Origin: CAKRPJ01 sp934376955
GTDB lineage: Bacteria > Bacillota > Clostridia > Lachnospirales > Lachnospiraceae
Assembly (NCBI GenBank): GCA_934376955.1
Contig: CAKRPJ010000064.1
Coordinates: 1-10,106 of the forward strand
Reading direction: 5' to 3'
DNA: 10,106 nucleotides
Under the pieces are notes generated by a model that saw only the letters and a program-made list of their open reading frames with translations, was not told where the DNA came from and searched no databases. A program made the position numbers and the translations under genes. This document shows positions 1 to 5,748 of the stretch, piece after piece (position 1 is the stretch's first letter; every line of letters starts with the position of its first letter).

Positions 1-905
1 CTACAAAATCCGGTATCGCACCGTTCTACTCCGATAAATATGCAAAGATCGGTTTCCAGGTAAGCGAGCTGTTCGGCAGCGAAAAAGAGCTTATGGATAA
101 GGTGGAGAACGTCTGCACATTAAAGAATGTAATGCTGGAGCATCTCTATCATAAGCCGCTTCTGGATCCTAAGGAAATATTTAACACATTGATGGAATAT
201 AAGGAGATGGTCGCTCCCTATGTCTGCGACGTTTCAAAGTATCTCCATGATGCCATCAAGGAAGGAAAGACGATCCTTCTTGAGGGACAGCTCGGTTCCT
301 TAAAGGATCCGGATCACGGAATTTATCCGATGGTCACCTCCTCATCCACTCTGGCCGCTTATGGTGCGATCGGAGCAGGTATCCCGCCTTATGAGATCAA
401 AAATATCACTACAGTGGTTAAGGCATACTCCAGTGCAGTCGGCGCAGGCGCTTTCGTCAGCGAGATCTTCGGAGAAGAAGCCGACGAATTAAGACGCCGC
501 GGCGGAGACGGCGGTGAATTTGGTGCGACAACAGGCCGTCCGAGACGTATGGGCTGGTTTGATGCTGTTGCATCCAGATACGGCTGCCGCATTCAGGGTG
601 CAACAGAGGTTGCCCTGACGGTTCTTGATGTTCTCGGATATCTTGATGAGCTTCCGATCTGTGTGGGCTATGAGATCGACGGAAAGATCACAAAGGATTT
701 CCCGACTACCGCATATCTGGAGAAGGCAAAGCCGGTATACAAAAAGCTTCCGGGCTGGAAATGCGATATCCGCGGAATTAAGAATTATGAGGATCTTCCG
801 GAGAACTGCAGAAAATATATTGAAGCGATCGAGGAAGAACTGGGAGTTCCGGTCACCCTGGTATCCAATGGCCCGGGACGTGAGGACATTATCATTAGAA
901 AATAG
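1..905 (+). CDS. purA: Adenylosuccinate synthetase, C-terminal part (5' truncated by window)
   Basis: Joins IMP and aspartate using GTP to make adenylosuccinate, the first committed step to AMP, in the cytoplasm. The reading frame is open from base 3, giving 300 residues; the family is about 425-430, so roughly the first 125 residues, with the GTP P-loop and catalytic Asp, lie outside. Recognisable blocks are DPDHGIYPMVTSS, KAYSSAVGAG, the ATTGRPRRMGWFDAV loop that binds aspartate and IMP, and the C-terminal SNGPGRED. Several normally strict positions differ from classical PurA: EGQLGS where most have EGAQGT, SAVGAG where most have TRVGEG, and KSGIAPFYSDK where most have RGIGPxYxDK. I recall the same pattern in Lachnospiraceae PurA, so this is probably a clade form, not a decayed gene. 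The stop TAG (903-905) is also the last three bases of a target duplication made by the insertion that follows. Confidence 0.95.
   Translation, partial: TKSGIAPFYSDKYAKIGFQVSELFGSEKELMDKVENVCTLKNVMLEHLYHKPLLDPKEIFNTLMEYKEMVAPYVCDVSKYLHDAIKEGKTILLEGQLGSLKDPDHGIYPMVTSSSTLAAYGAIGAGIPPYEIKNITTVVKAYSSAVGAGAFVSEIFGEEADELRRRGGDGGEFGATTGRPRRMGWFDAVASRYGCRIQGATEVALTVLDVLGYLDELPICVGYEIDGKITKDFPTTAYLEKAKPVYKKLPGWKCDIRGIKNYEDLPENCRKYIEAIEEELGVPVTLVSNGPGREDIIIRK
898..905. repeat. Left 8-bp target-site duplication (GAAAATAG)
   Basis: Exact copy of 1039-1046. It includes the TAG stop codon of purA, so one copy is coding and the other is now 3' of the element. Confidence 0.85.
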
Positions 906-934
906 GTAACTATTCAGTACCTTCATAGTTACAA

Positions 935-977
935 GCAAAAATCCATTCCAAATCGGCTGCGCCGATGGGATTTTTGC
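935..977. terminator. Hairpin inside the MITE, possible purA terminator
   Basis: GCAAAAATCC (935-944) pairs perfectly with GGATTTTTGC (968-977). An inner stem ATCGGC (952-957) / GCCGAT (961-966) closes a TGC loop. Seven bases on the left and one on the right stay unpaired between the two stems. The inner GC-rich stem followed by GGGATTTTTG resembles an intrinsic terminator on either strand, but the U run is short. It could end purA transcription at the insertion. Activity is inferred only from shape. Confidence 0.45.
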
Positions 978-999
978 CTTCCAGCTTATGTTTTCTTAC

Positions 1000-1024
1000 G
1001 GTCAGCGCAGCAAGTGCGCAGACC
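1000..1024. other. Second hairpin inside the MITE
   Basis: GGTC (1000-1003) and GCGCA (1005-1009) pair with TGCGC (1015-1019) and GACC (1021-1024), with one A-A mismatch and the loop GCAAG. No U tract follows, so it is not a terminator. It is part of the foldable body of the element. Confidence 0.6.
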
Positions 1025-1038
1025 TACTGAGCAGTTAC

Positions 1039-1046
1039 GAAAATAG
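1039..1046. repeat. Right 8-bp target-site duplication (GAAAATAG)
   Basis: Exact copy of 898-905, directly abutting the right inverted repeat. Removing the element and one copy restores an ancestral junction with only 42 bp between the purA stop and the ATG at 1089. Confidence 0.85.
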
Positions 1047-1056
1047 TTCCAAAGAT

Positions 1057-1066
1057 CAGACGTCTG
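1057..1066. promoter_or_regulatory. 10-bp perfect palindrome upstream of the cell-wall-binding gene
   Basis: CAGACGTCTG is self-complementary with no loop, so it is a better candidate for a dimeric protein site than for an RNA hairpin. It lies 7 bp before the AGGAGG of the next gene and belongs to the pre-insertion sequence. No clear sigma-A promoter was seen between 1039 and 1074. No regulator can be assigned. Confidence 0.3.
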
Positions 1067-1088
1067 TTTGGTTAGGAGGGTGTTATCA

Positions 1089-2153
1089 ATGAAAAAGTGG
1101 ATGCAAGCGGCAGCTTTTGGACTTGCATTTGCCGCGCAGACAATGTTTTTTGCTTATGGCGCCGAGGGCAGATGGATATCGGATAATGATTTATGGATGT
1201 ATCAGAGACCTGACGGGAGTATGGCTAAAGGCTCGTGGGAGGATATCAACGGAGAGTGGTATCATTTTACCGCCGACGGCATCATGCAGACCGGCTGGCA
1301 GAAGGTAGGAAATCAGATGTACTGCTTTGAGGAGAACGGTGTACTGGCAGAAGGCTGGCGCTCTCTGACAGATTCAGACGGAGTGAAGTGGTACTTTTTC
1401 GATGAAAACGGAAATGCGGCCCTTCAATGGAAAAAAATAGAGGGAAAGTGGTACTGGTTTTTGCCCTCCGGAATCCTCAATATGGAGGAATCCAGAAGCA
1501 TCGACGGGCGCAGATATTATTTTCGTGAAGACGGAAGCCTGAGAACAAATGAATACCAGAAGTTTAAGTATTTAAATTACGATGGCCTTTCCGACAGCGA
1601 ATACAATATAAAGGCAGAGAGTGCAAAGGGAAAGAAGGTCAAGGCTGACGAATCCGATCAGGAGGAGATTGCCGATAAGATAAACCTGCTTCCAGAGGGC
1701 TGGAGAAAGACCTTTATCGACGAGGACTGGCACTTTGTTTATTGTCCGGAGAAGGAGTATTATGCAGCCGTAAAATATGAAGATGATGATGACCGCTATG
1801 AAGTAAAATTCAAGGTCAATACATCGAAGCAGACGCTGCATTTTGCAGAGCCCGAGGCTGTATGGCCGGCATTCGGAGAATTTATATACCGGAATGTCAA
1901 GAAGGAGCTGAGAGCGGAAAACTATGCGGCAACGGTAGACGATCTGCTCAACGAGATCATTGATCTGGAAAAGATCCCGGATTCCTACTATAAGAATTAT
2001 CAGAAGATATTCGGTGTCCTTTTTGCCGGATACATGGATCCGGAGAGCCGTGAAACAATGAAAGAAAGTATGCCGGAGCTGGTTCACATCGTTGAAAAGA
2101 TCATCTCAAGCCGCAGGGCAGACGGTACTGTGATATCAGAAGATAATAAATAG
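1089..2153 (+). CDS. Secreted protein with cell-wall-binding repeats and an unknown C-terminal domain
   Basis: A 354-residue exported protein of unknown role. I chose ATG 1089 because AGGAGG (1074-1079) sits 9 bases upstream and because it starts a clean signal peptide: MKKW, a hydrophobic stretch to about residue 22, and probable cleavage after AYGA (residue 25). A TTG start at 1068 would add seven residues ahead of it and overlap the ribosome site. Residues about 36-155 hold five or six aromatic/glycine repeats of about 20 residues (for example GEWYHFTADGIMQTGW, KWYFFDENGNAALQW), the choline- or glucan-binding type that anchors proteins non-covalently to wall polymers. Residues about 165-354 are charged, lack repeats and match no family I recognise. 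No LPXTG, protease or hydrolase motif was seen. Before the MITE inserted it lay 42 bp after purA, so it may once have been co-transcribed with it. Confidence 0.85.
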   Translation: MKKWMQAAAFGLAFAAQTMFFAYGAEGRWISDNDLWMYQRPDGSMAKGSWEDINGEWYHFTADGIMQTGWQKVGNQMYCFEENGVLAEGWRSLTDSDGVKWYFFDENGNAALQWKKIEGKWYWFLPSGILNMEESRSIDGRRYYFREDGSLRTNEYQKFKYLNYDGLSDSEYNIKAESAKGKKVKADESDQEEIADKINLLPEGWRKTFIDEDWHFVYCPEKEYYAAVKYEDDDDRYEVKFKVNTSKQTLHFAEPEAVWPAFGEFIYRNVKKELRAENYAATVDDLLNEIIDLEKIPDSYYKNYQKIFGVLFAGYMDPESRETMKESMPELVHIVEKIISSRRADGTVISEDNK

Positions 2154-2171
2154 ATAAATAAAGAATAAAAA

Positions 2172-2196
2172 TCCGCGGATAGGTATTATCCGCGGA
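2172..2196 (-). terminator. Rho-independent terminator of the histidine kinase gene
   Basis: A perfect 10-bp inverted repeat, TCCGCGGATA (2172-2181) and TATCCGCGGA (2187-2196), with a 5-base loop. Read on the minus strand it is followed by TTTTTATTC, a good U tract. The first arm on that strand is formed by the last codons of the kinase, and the TAA stop (2188-2186) straddles the stem-loop junction. On the + strand no T run follows, so termination of the convergent gene at 1089-2153 here is less certain. Confidence 0.85.
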
Positions 2197-3517
2197 GCAT
2201 TACCTGGGCGGTGAAGACATCTTCCGTATAAGTGAAGGTGCTTGCACCGCCGCATTTTTCGCATATACGCCGGACAGACTGGATCCCGATCCCGTTTTTC
2301 CGGTTTTTTCTATTCTCTTTTGTGGAGAGAAAGACGCCATCCCTGCTTTTTATCTCTCCGCTGTAGGCATTCTCGACATGGATCAGTACGATACAGCCGG
2401 CATGTACGCTTGCTTCTACGAGTATCCGGCGTTTTTCTGGAGCTGTTTTGAGACTTGCCTCAAGAGCATTTTCGAGCAGGTTGGAGAATACAAGGCACAG
2501 ATCGATGTCATCGGTAGGAAGCTTTTCCGGAAGAACCAGTTTTGTCCGGAAGGGGATATCGTTTCGTTTGGCTAATGCACAATAATATCCGATCACGCTG
2601 TCAATGATCCTGTTTTCACAAAAGCACATATCCAGATCCGGGATCTGATTTCCGGCTTCCTTCAGATATTCTTGTATTCCTTTAAGATCGTTGGCTTCCG
2701 CCATAGAATAGATAAGGTTAAAATGATGGCGGAGATCGTGGCGGGCATGGCGTGTCTCCTCGATGGCGGAGCAGAGATTTTCGTATCGCGTCTGCTGCAT
2801 GGACAGAAAATAGTTTTCCTGCTGAAGCTTTGCGTTGCGGTTCAGGCTGCTGGCGATCAGAAGGAACATAGTGTAAAAAAGCACAAGAAGAAACAGAAGC
2901 ACGATACTCATGACGATATAGATCGCAAGGATACGTCCTGTATACAGGGTGCTTTTATATTTGGGTACTATGTAAATATTCAGACCGATGAAAACAAGAG
3001 GCAGGATCCAGAATACATACCAGGTCTGGGCGAAGTTTTCATCAATAACAAGAGTTTTGGCAGAATGTGTTGCCGGATACCAGGCGATCGCTACAAAAAG
3101 CCACGCAAGCAGATTGTATAGCACACCGGCACCGACGGTAAACCAGAGCTCTGTCTTTTCCGGATCATAGGCCGCAGTGATAACGGCATCAATGGCTCTG
3201 GAAAAGCTGTTAAGGCAGGAGAATACAGCACATACAGCCAGAAATATGCTTGCGGATTTCCAGACGGAGACCGGAAGTGTTTTTATATATATGATACCGA
3301 GCAGGATCAAGATCAGAGTGAGGATCGAGCCAGTTCCGATTCCTGCATAGCCGCAAAACAGTCCTCCCAGAAGGCAGAGTAAAGCGAGCAGGGAGAACAG
3401 ATGGAGGTTCAGTCTGCGAAAGGAAATGCTGATCTGATCATACATTGGCAGATATGCCAGCAGCATGCCCGGGACCACGACGGAAAGCTCAAGAAAAGGA
3501 CGGAAAGGAATATTCAT
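2186..3517 (-). CDS. AgrC-like GHKL sensor histidine kinase without a neighbouring response regulator
   Basis: A membrane sensor kinase of 443 residues. About seven hydrophobic segments (near 7-26, 38-60, 64-80, 87-103, 127-147, 166-184 and 195-222) form an N-terminal sensor unit. A cytoplasmic part follows with a phospho-acceptor region, RHARHDLRHHFN (H260 best candidate), the N box NLLENALEA (346-354) and the glycine box NGIGIQSVRRICEKCGG (408-424). This layout is that of AgrC/ComD-type (HPK10) kinases that sense peptides and signal to LytTR regulators. ATG 3517 is chosen because a strong AAAGGAGGAGG lies just upstream; longer in-frame starts to 3604 would read through the promoter. No LytTR regulator, AgrB or peptide gene is adjacent: downstream is a terminator and upstream a divergent operon. 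The ligand and partner are unknown. Confidence 0.88.
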   Translation of the reverse strand: MNIPFRPFLELSVVVPGMLLAYLPMYDQISISFRRLNLHLFSLLALLCLLGGLFCGYAGIGTGSILTLILILLGIIYIKTLPVSVWKSASIFLAVCAVFSCLNSFSRAIDAVITAAYDPEKTELWFTVGAGVLYNLLAWLFVAIAWYPATHSAKTLVIDENFAQTWYVFWILPLVFIGLNIYIVPKYKSTLYTGRILAIYIVMSIVLLFLLVLFYTMFLLIASSLNRNAKLQQENYFLSMQQTRYENLCSAIEETRHARHDLRHHFNLIYSMAEANDLKGIQEYLKEAGNQIPDLDMCFCENRIIDSVIGYYCALAKRNDIPFRTKLVLPEKLPTDDIDLCLVFSNLLENALEASLKTAPEKRRILVEASVHAGCIVLIHVENAYSGEIKSRDGVFLSTKENRKNRKNGIGIQSVRRICEKCGGASTFTYTEDVFTAQVMLRG

Positions 3518-3565
3518 GTACTTTGTGCCTCCTCCTTTCAAGTTAAACGTTAAATATCCATCCCG

Positions 3566-3594
3566 ATTATAGCATAAAGTCCATAAGGAATCCA
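3566..3594 (-). promoter_or_regulatory. Promoter of the histidine kinase gene (extended -10)
   Basis: On the minus strand a consensus TATAAT (3571-3566) is preceded by TGC (3574-3572), an extended -10. A weak -35, TGGATT (3594-3589), lies 17 bases upstream. It would give a leader of about 40 bases before the ATG at 3517. Confidence 0.6.
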
Positions 3595-3666
3595 GCTTAG
3601 GCAATGAAAGAGGAGCTTTTTGAGGGACTTACGGTATGGGATTGATCGATGAGACTTGGATGACAC

Positions 3667-3695
3667 TTGACGAAAGGAACCAATGCTGTTACTAT
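3667..3695 (+). promoter_or_regulatory. Sigma-A-type promoter of the GntR-mcsA-mcsB-clpC operon
   Basis: TTGACG (3667-3672, five of six consensus) and TACTAT (3690-3695, four of six) are separated by exactly 17 bases. The predicted start near 3702 gives a leader of about 50 bases. It is the best candidate upstream of 3752. Confidence 0.65.
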
Positions 3696-3707
3696 ATAAA
3701 TATAACA
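3687..3707. promoter_or_regulatory. Possible GntR operator overlapping the -10
   Basis: TGTTA (3687-3691) and TAACA (3703-3707) are inverted arms 11 bases apart, centred on an AT-rich stretch over the -10 hexamer. A regulator bound here would block the promoter, and self-regulation is common for this family. The arms are only five bases, so chance is a real alternative. Confidence 0.3.
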
Positions 3708-3751
3708 ACTGATACATTAAGAGTATTGGATCGAAAAAGGATGGTGAGAAA

Positions 3752-4129
3752 ATGATACTCAAGATCGATTTTGACAGTGAGGAAGCATTGTATATCCAGC
3801 TTTGCAACCAGATCATCCGGGGAATTGCAACGGAGATGCTTCATGAGGGTGATAGTCTTCCTTCGGTAAGACAGCTCGCTGATGAGATCGGAATCAACAT
3901 GCATACGGTCAATAAAGCATACGCTGTATTAAGACAGGAGGGATTTCTGCGTCTCGACAGAAGACGTGGGGCAGTGATCGCTCTCGATATGAATAAATTG
4001 CAGGCTCTGGATGAGATGAAGGAGAGCCTTGCTCTTTTGATCGCCAGAGGAGTCTGCAAAGATGTAGGCAGAGATGAGATCCATGCCCTTGTGGATGAGA
4101 TCTATGATGATATCTGCGGAGAGGATTAA
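3752..4129 (+). CDS. GntR-family regulator, short YtrA-like type, in the ctsR position
   Basis: A 125-residue DNA-binding protein. Residues about 10-78 are the GntR winged helix: YIQLCNQIIRGIATEMLHEGDSLPSVRQLADEIGINMHTVNKAYAVLRQEGFL, with recognition helix around 48-60 and the wing in LRLDRRRGAVIA. The remaining 45 residues are helical and too short for a ligand-binding FadR, HutC or MocR domain, as in the YtrA subgroup. YtrA-type genes normally sit ahead of ABC transporter genes; here the gene heads mcsA-mcsB-clpC and ends 11 bp before mcsA. That is where Bacillota usually carry ctsR. It therefore probably controls the chaperone operon, which is inference from position. The ATG is preceded by a modest AGGATGGTGAG. 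Confidence 0.9.
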   Translation: MILKIDFDSEEALYIQLCNQIIRGIATEMLHEGDSLPSVRQLADEIGINMHTVNKAYAVLRQEGFLRLDRRRGAVIALDMNKLQALDEMKESLALLIARGVCKDVGRDEIHALVDEIYDDICGED

Positions 4130-4140
4130 GGAGGAAAAAT

Positions 4141-4707
4141 ATGCTTTGTGAACACTGCAAAATGCGGGAAGCGACCGTTAAATATGTGGAAGTGGTCAAT
4201 GGAGTGAAAACAGAGCATAATCTCTGTGCCCATTGTGCCGCCCGGCTGGATGTGGGGCAGTATTCGGCCCTGTTTGAGGGGGAATTTCCATTGGGAAAGC
4301 TGTTGTCCGGGCTTTTGGGAATCCAGAATGCAGAGCAGGGGGAGGAACGCTTTAAAGGAGCAGCCTGCCCAACCTGCAAGACCACCTATGCAGAATTTGT
4401 TAAGAACAGCCGATTCGGCTGCGCGGACTGCTACAGTGTATTCGGGCCTCTGATCCGGGAAAATATCCGTCACTTACAGGGGAGTGAGCGCCATGTAGGA
4501 AAAAGACCGGATGACTTTTTGCGGGATGGCCAGAGGGATGCAAAAAGCACAGAAGCATATAAGCTTACCGTGGAAGAAACCAGAGAGCTGTTAAAGAGAA
4601 AGATAAAGGATGCAGTCAGTCGAGAGGACTATGAGACAGCAGCTTCCTTACGGGACCGGTTGCATAAATTGGAAGGAGAGTCGAAGGGGAATGGAGAAGT
4701 GGTTTGA
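4141..4707 (+). CDS. mcsA: McsA, zinc-finger activator of the McsB arginine kinase
   Basis: 188 residues. McsA binds and activates McsB, which tags proteins with phospho-arginine for ClpCP. Four CxxC pairs are visible: C3-C6, C29-C32, C76-C79 and C94-C97, the expected metal-binding pattern of two zinc sites. A C-terminal UVR motif (151-178, LKRKIKDAVSREDYETAASL) is the coiled hairpin also found in UvrB, UvrC and ClpC. A strong AAGGAGGA directly follows the stop of the regulator gene. The 3' end overlaps mcsB by 17 bases (4691-4707), so translation of the pair is probably coupled. Confidence 0.93.
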   Translation: MLCEHCKMREATVKYVEVVNGVKTEHNLCAHCAARLDVGQYSALFEGEFPLGKLLSGLLGIQNAEQGEERFKGAACPTCKTTYAEFVKNSRFGCADCYSVFGPLIRENIRHLQGSERHVGKRPDDFLRDGQRDAKSTEAYKLTVEETRELLKRKIKDAVSREDYETAASLRDRLHKLEGESKGNGEVV

Positions 4708-5725
4708 TATACCTGAGCAGGACGACAGCAGCGTGATCTGTACCCGCGTCCGCTTTGCGCGAAACTGGAGAGAATATCCATTCCCGGGTAAGATGACTGC
4801 CGAACAGAGTGAGGAGCTGGTAGACCGGCTTTGCAGGATATTTAAGGATGAGCCGACTGACCGGCTTCCTGCCTCTGAGTTCTCTTATCTCAACAGAATG
4901 TCAGAGCTTGATAAGGCGGCCTTAAGAGAACGCTGGGCACTTACAAAAAGTGCCGCTTCCGGAGAAATGAGTGCCGGACTTTTTATTACCGGAGACGAGA
5001 AATTCAGTATCCTTATAAACGGCGACGATCATATTCGGATCCAGGCGGTGGAAAAGGGACTTTCCATGGAAGAATGCTTCAGCAGGGTAAATGCGGCGGA
5101 TGATACGATCGCGGAACGGATCGAATATTCATTTGATGAAAAGTATGGATACCTGACCTCCTATCCGACCAATGTGGGAACCGGTCTCAGAGCTTCTGTG
5201 CTGATGCATCTGCCCTGCCTTTCCAGACGGAAGGACTTTAACAGCCTGACGGCGGAGATGGGGCGGTTCGGAACACGGATCCGCGGCATTTACGGAGAAG
5301 GAGCGGAAAATTTCGGATCTCTCTATCAGGTTTCAAACCAGCGAACTCTTGGACAGACAGAAACGGAGATCACGGATCTGGTCGTCAAGGCGGCAAAGGA
5401 GCTGGATGCACAGGAAAGACGGCTCAGAAAAGAGGCCCTTTCAAAAAGACCGGTAGCTTATGCGGATGAGGTTTATAAGTCATACGGAGTTTTAAAATAT
5501 GCAAGACGGCTGACAAGAAGGGATGCTCTGGAATTTTTATCTCATGTCTTGCCGGGATTCCGGGACGGTATTGTTGAAACGAAGGAGCCGTGCTCCGTAT
5601 ATGCCCTGATGCTCGGGATCCAGCCGGCCAATTTATTAAAAAATGCCGGTCATCCATTAAATAAAGAGGAGTTAGACATTGCCCGGGCCGATTTTGTGAG
5701 GGCCCGGCTGCCGGAAATAAAATAA
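4691..5725 (+). CDS. mcsB: McsB-type protein arginine kinase with variant active-site motifs
   Basis: 344 residues, phosphagen-kinase fold. In B. subtilis McsB phosphorylates arginines of misfolded proteins and of CtsR, marking them for ClpCP. Start ATG 4691 follows AAGGAG (4673-4678) and begins with the expected MEKWFD; the upstream in-frame extension lies inside mcsA. Preserved nucleotide-binding features are the TRVRFARN arginines (18-25), H114 and RIQ, GTGLRASV (163-170), RGIYGEGAE (198-206) and SNQRTLG (215-221). Two hallmark motifs differ. NEEDH reads NGDDH (110-114), and CPTNVGT reads YPTNVGT (Y158 at the position of B. subtilis Cys167). The rest is intact and the gene is in a normal operon, so it is unlikely to be a decaying copy. 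It may be a clade variant, an enzyme with altered activity, or a pseudokinase-like regulator. Confidence 0.9.
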   Translation: MEKWFDIPEQDDSSVICTRVRFARNWREYPFPGKMTAEQSEELVDRLCRIFKDEPTDRLPASEFSYLNRMSELDKAALRERWALTKSAASGEMSAGLFITGDEKFSILINGDDHIRIQAVEKGLSMEECFSRVNAADDTIAERIEYSFDEKYGYLTSYPTNVGTGLRASVLMHLPCLSRRKDFNSLTAEMGRFGTRIRGIYGEGAENFGSLYQVSNQRTLGQTETEITDLVVKAAKELDAQERRLRKEALSKRPVAYADEVYKSYGVLKYARRLTRRDALEFLSHVLPGFRDGIVETKEPCSVYALMLGIQPANLLKNAGHPLNKEELDIARADFVRARLPEIK

Positions 5726-5726
5726 C

Positions 5727-5732
5727 AGGAGG
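5727..5732 (+). promoter_or_regulatory. clpC ribosome binding site with unusually long spacing
   Basis: AGGAGG is the only good match to the anti-Shine-Dalgarno sequence before clpC. It starts two bases after the mcsB stop and lies 16 bases from the ATG at 5749, against the usual 5-10. No alternative in-frame ATG, GTG or TTG lies between, and the protein N-terminus MERYTKKAKEAL agrees with family ClpC. Confidence 0.6.
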
Positions 5733-5748
5733 AACAGACAAAAAATCT

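Larger units (their letters stand above)
906..1038. mobile_element. 133-bp MITE, IS66-like ends, inserted at purA stop codon
   Basis: The left end GTAACTATTCAGTA (906-919) and the reverse complement of the right end (1025-1038, TACTGAGCAGTTAC) match at 12 of 14 bases. The outermost six bases are identical. The element is flanked on both sides by the exact 8-mer GAAAATAG (898-905 and 1039-1046), a target-site duplication. There is no coding capacity. The inside is almost entirely foldable: 906-913 pairs with 925-932, 935-944 pairs with 968-977, and 1000-1024 forms a hairpin. Ends beginning GTAA plus an 8-bp duplication are the published hallmarks of the IS66 family, so it is probably a non-autonomous derivative moved by an IS66-type transposase; that family link is inference. 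The insertion left the purA product unchanged because the duplicated bases rebuild the Arg-Lys-stop end of the gene. Confidence 0.85.
3518..3751. other. Divergent intergenic region between kinase gene and stress operon
   Basis: 234 bp holding two back-to-back promoters and no credible gene. Neither a CtsR heptad repeat (GGTCAAA type) nor a CIRCE element (TTAGCACTC-N9-GAGTGCTAA) was found by eye, although these usually precede clpC-type operons in Bacillota. Confidence 0.6.

Noticed and set aside
489..938. 149-codon open frame on the minus strand
   Set aside because: It lies antisense to the well-conserved purA, has no ribosome site, and its protein looks like translated antisense codons.
906..1038. 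CRISPR repeat, tRNA or small RNA gene in the purA downstream gap
   Set aside because: The paired ends and flanking 8-bp duplication explain the structure; there is no repeated spacer unit and no cloverleaf.
1068..1088. TTG start giving seven extra residues on the cell-wall-binding protein
   Set aside because: It would place the AGGAGG inside the coding sequence; ATG 1089 has ideal spacing and starts a normal signal peptide.
2672..3121. 149-codon open frame on the + strand
   Set aside because: Antisense to the membrane and kinase portion of the histidine kinase gene, with no ribosome site and no recognisable domain.
3542..3553. Near-palindrome GTTAAACGTTAA in the kinase leader as an operator
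   Set aside because: The AT-rich core is only six bases of real palindrome and is easily explained by chance.
3518..3604. 29-residue N-terminal extension of the histidine kinase
   Set aside because: The extension covers the predicted -10 and the ribosome site, and its residues do not resemble a kinase N-terminus.
3604..3645. 13-codon mini ORF upstream of the GntR gene
   Set aside because: No ribosome site, and it lies upstream of the best promoter, so it would not be in the leader.
4610..4690. 27-residue N-terminal extension of McsB
   Set aside because: It lies wholly within the conserved UVR-motif codons of mcsA, and the family N-terminus matches MEKWFD at 4691.
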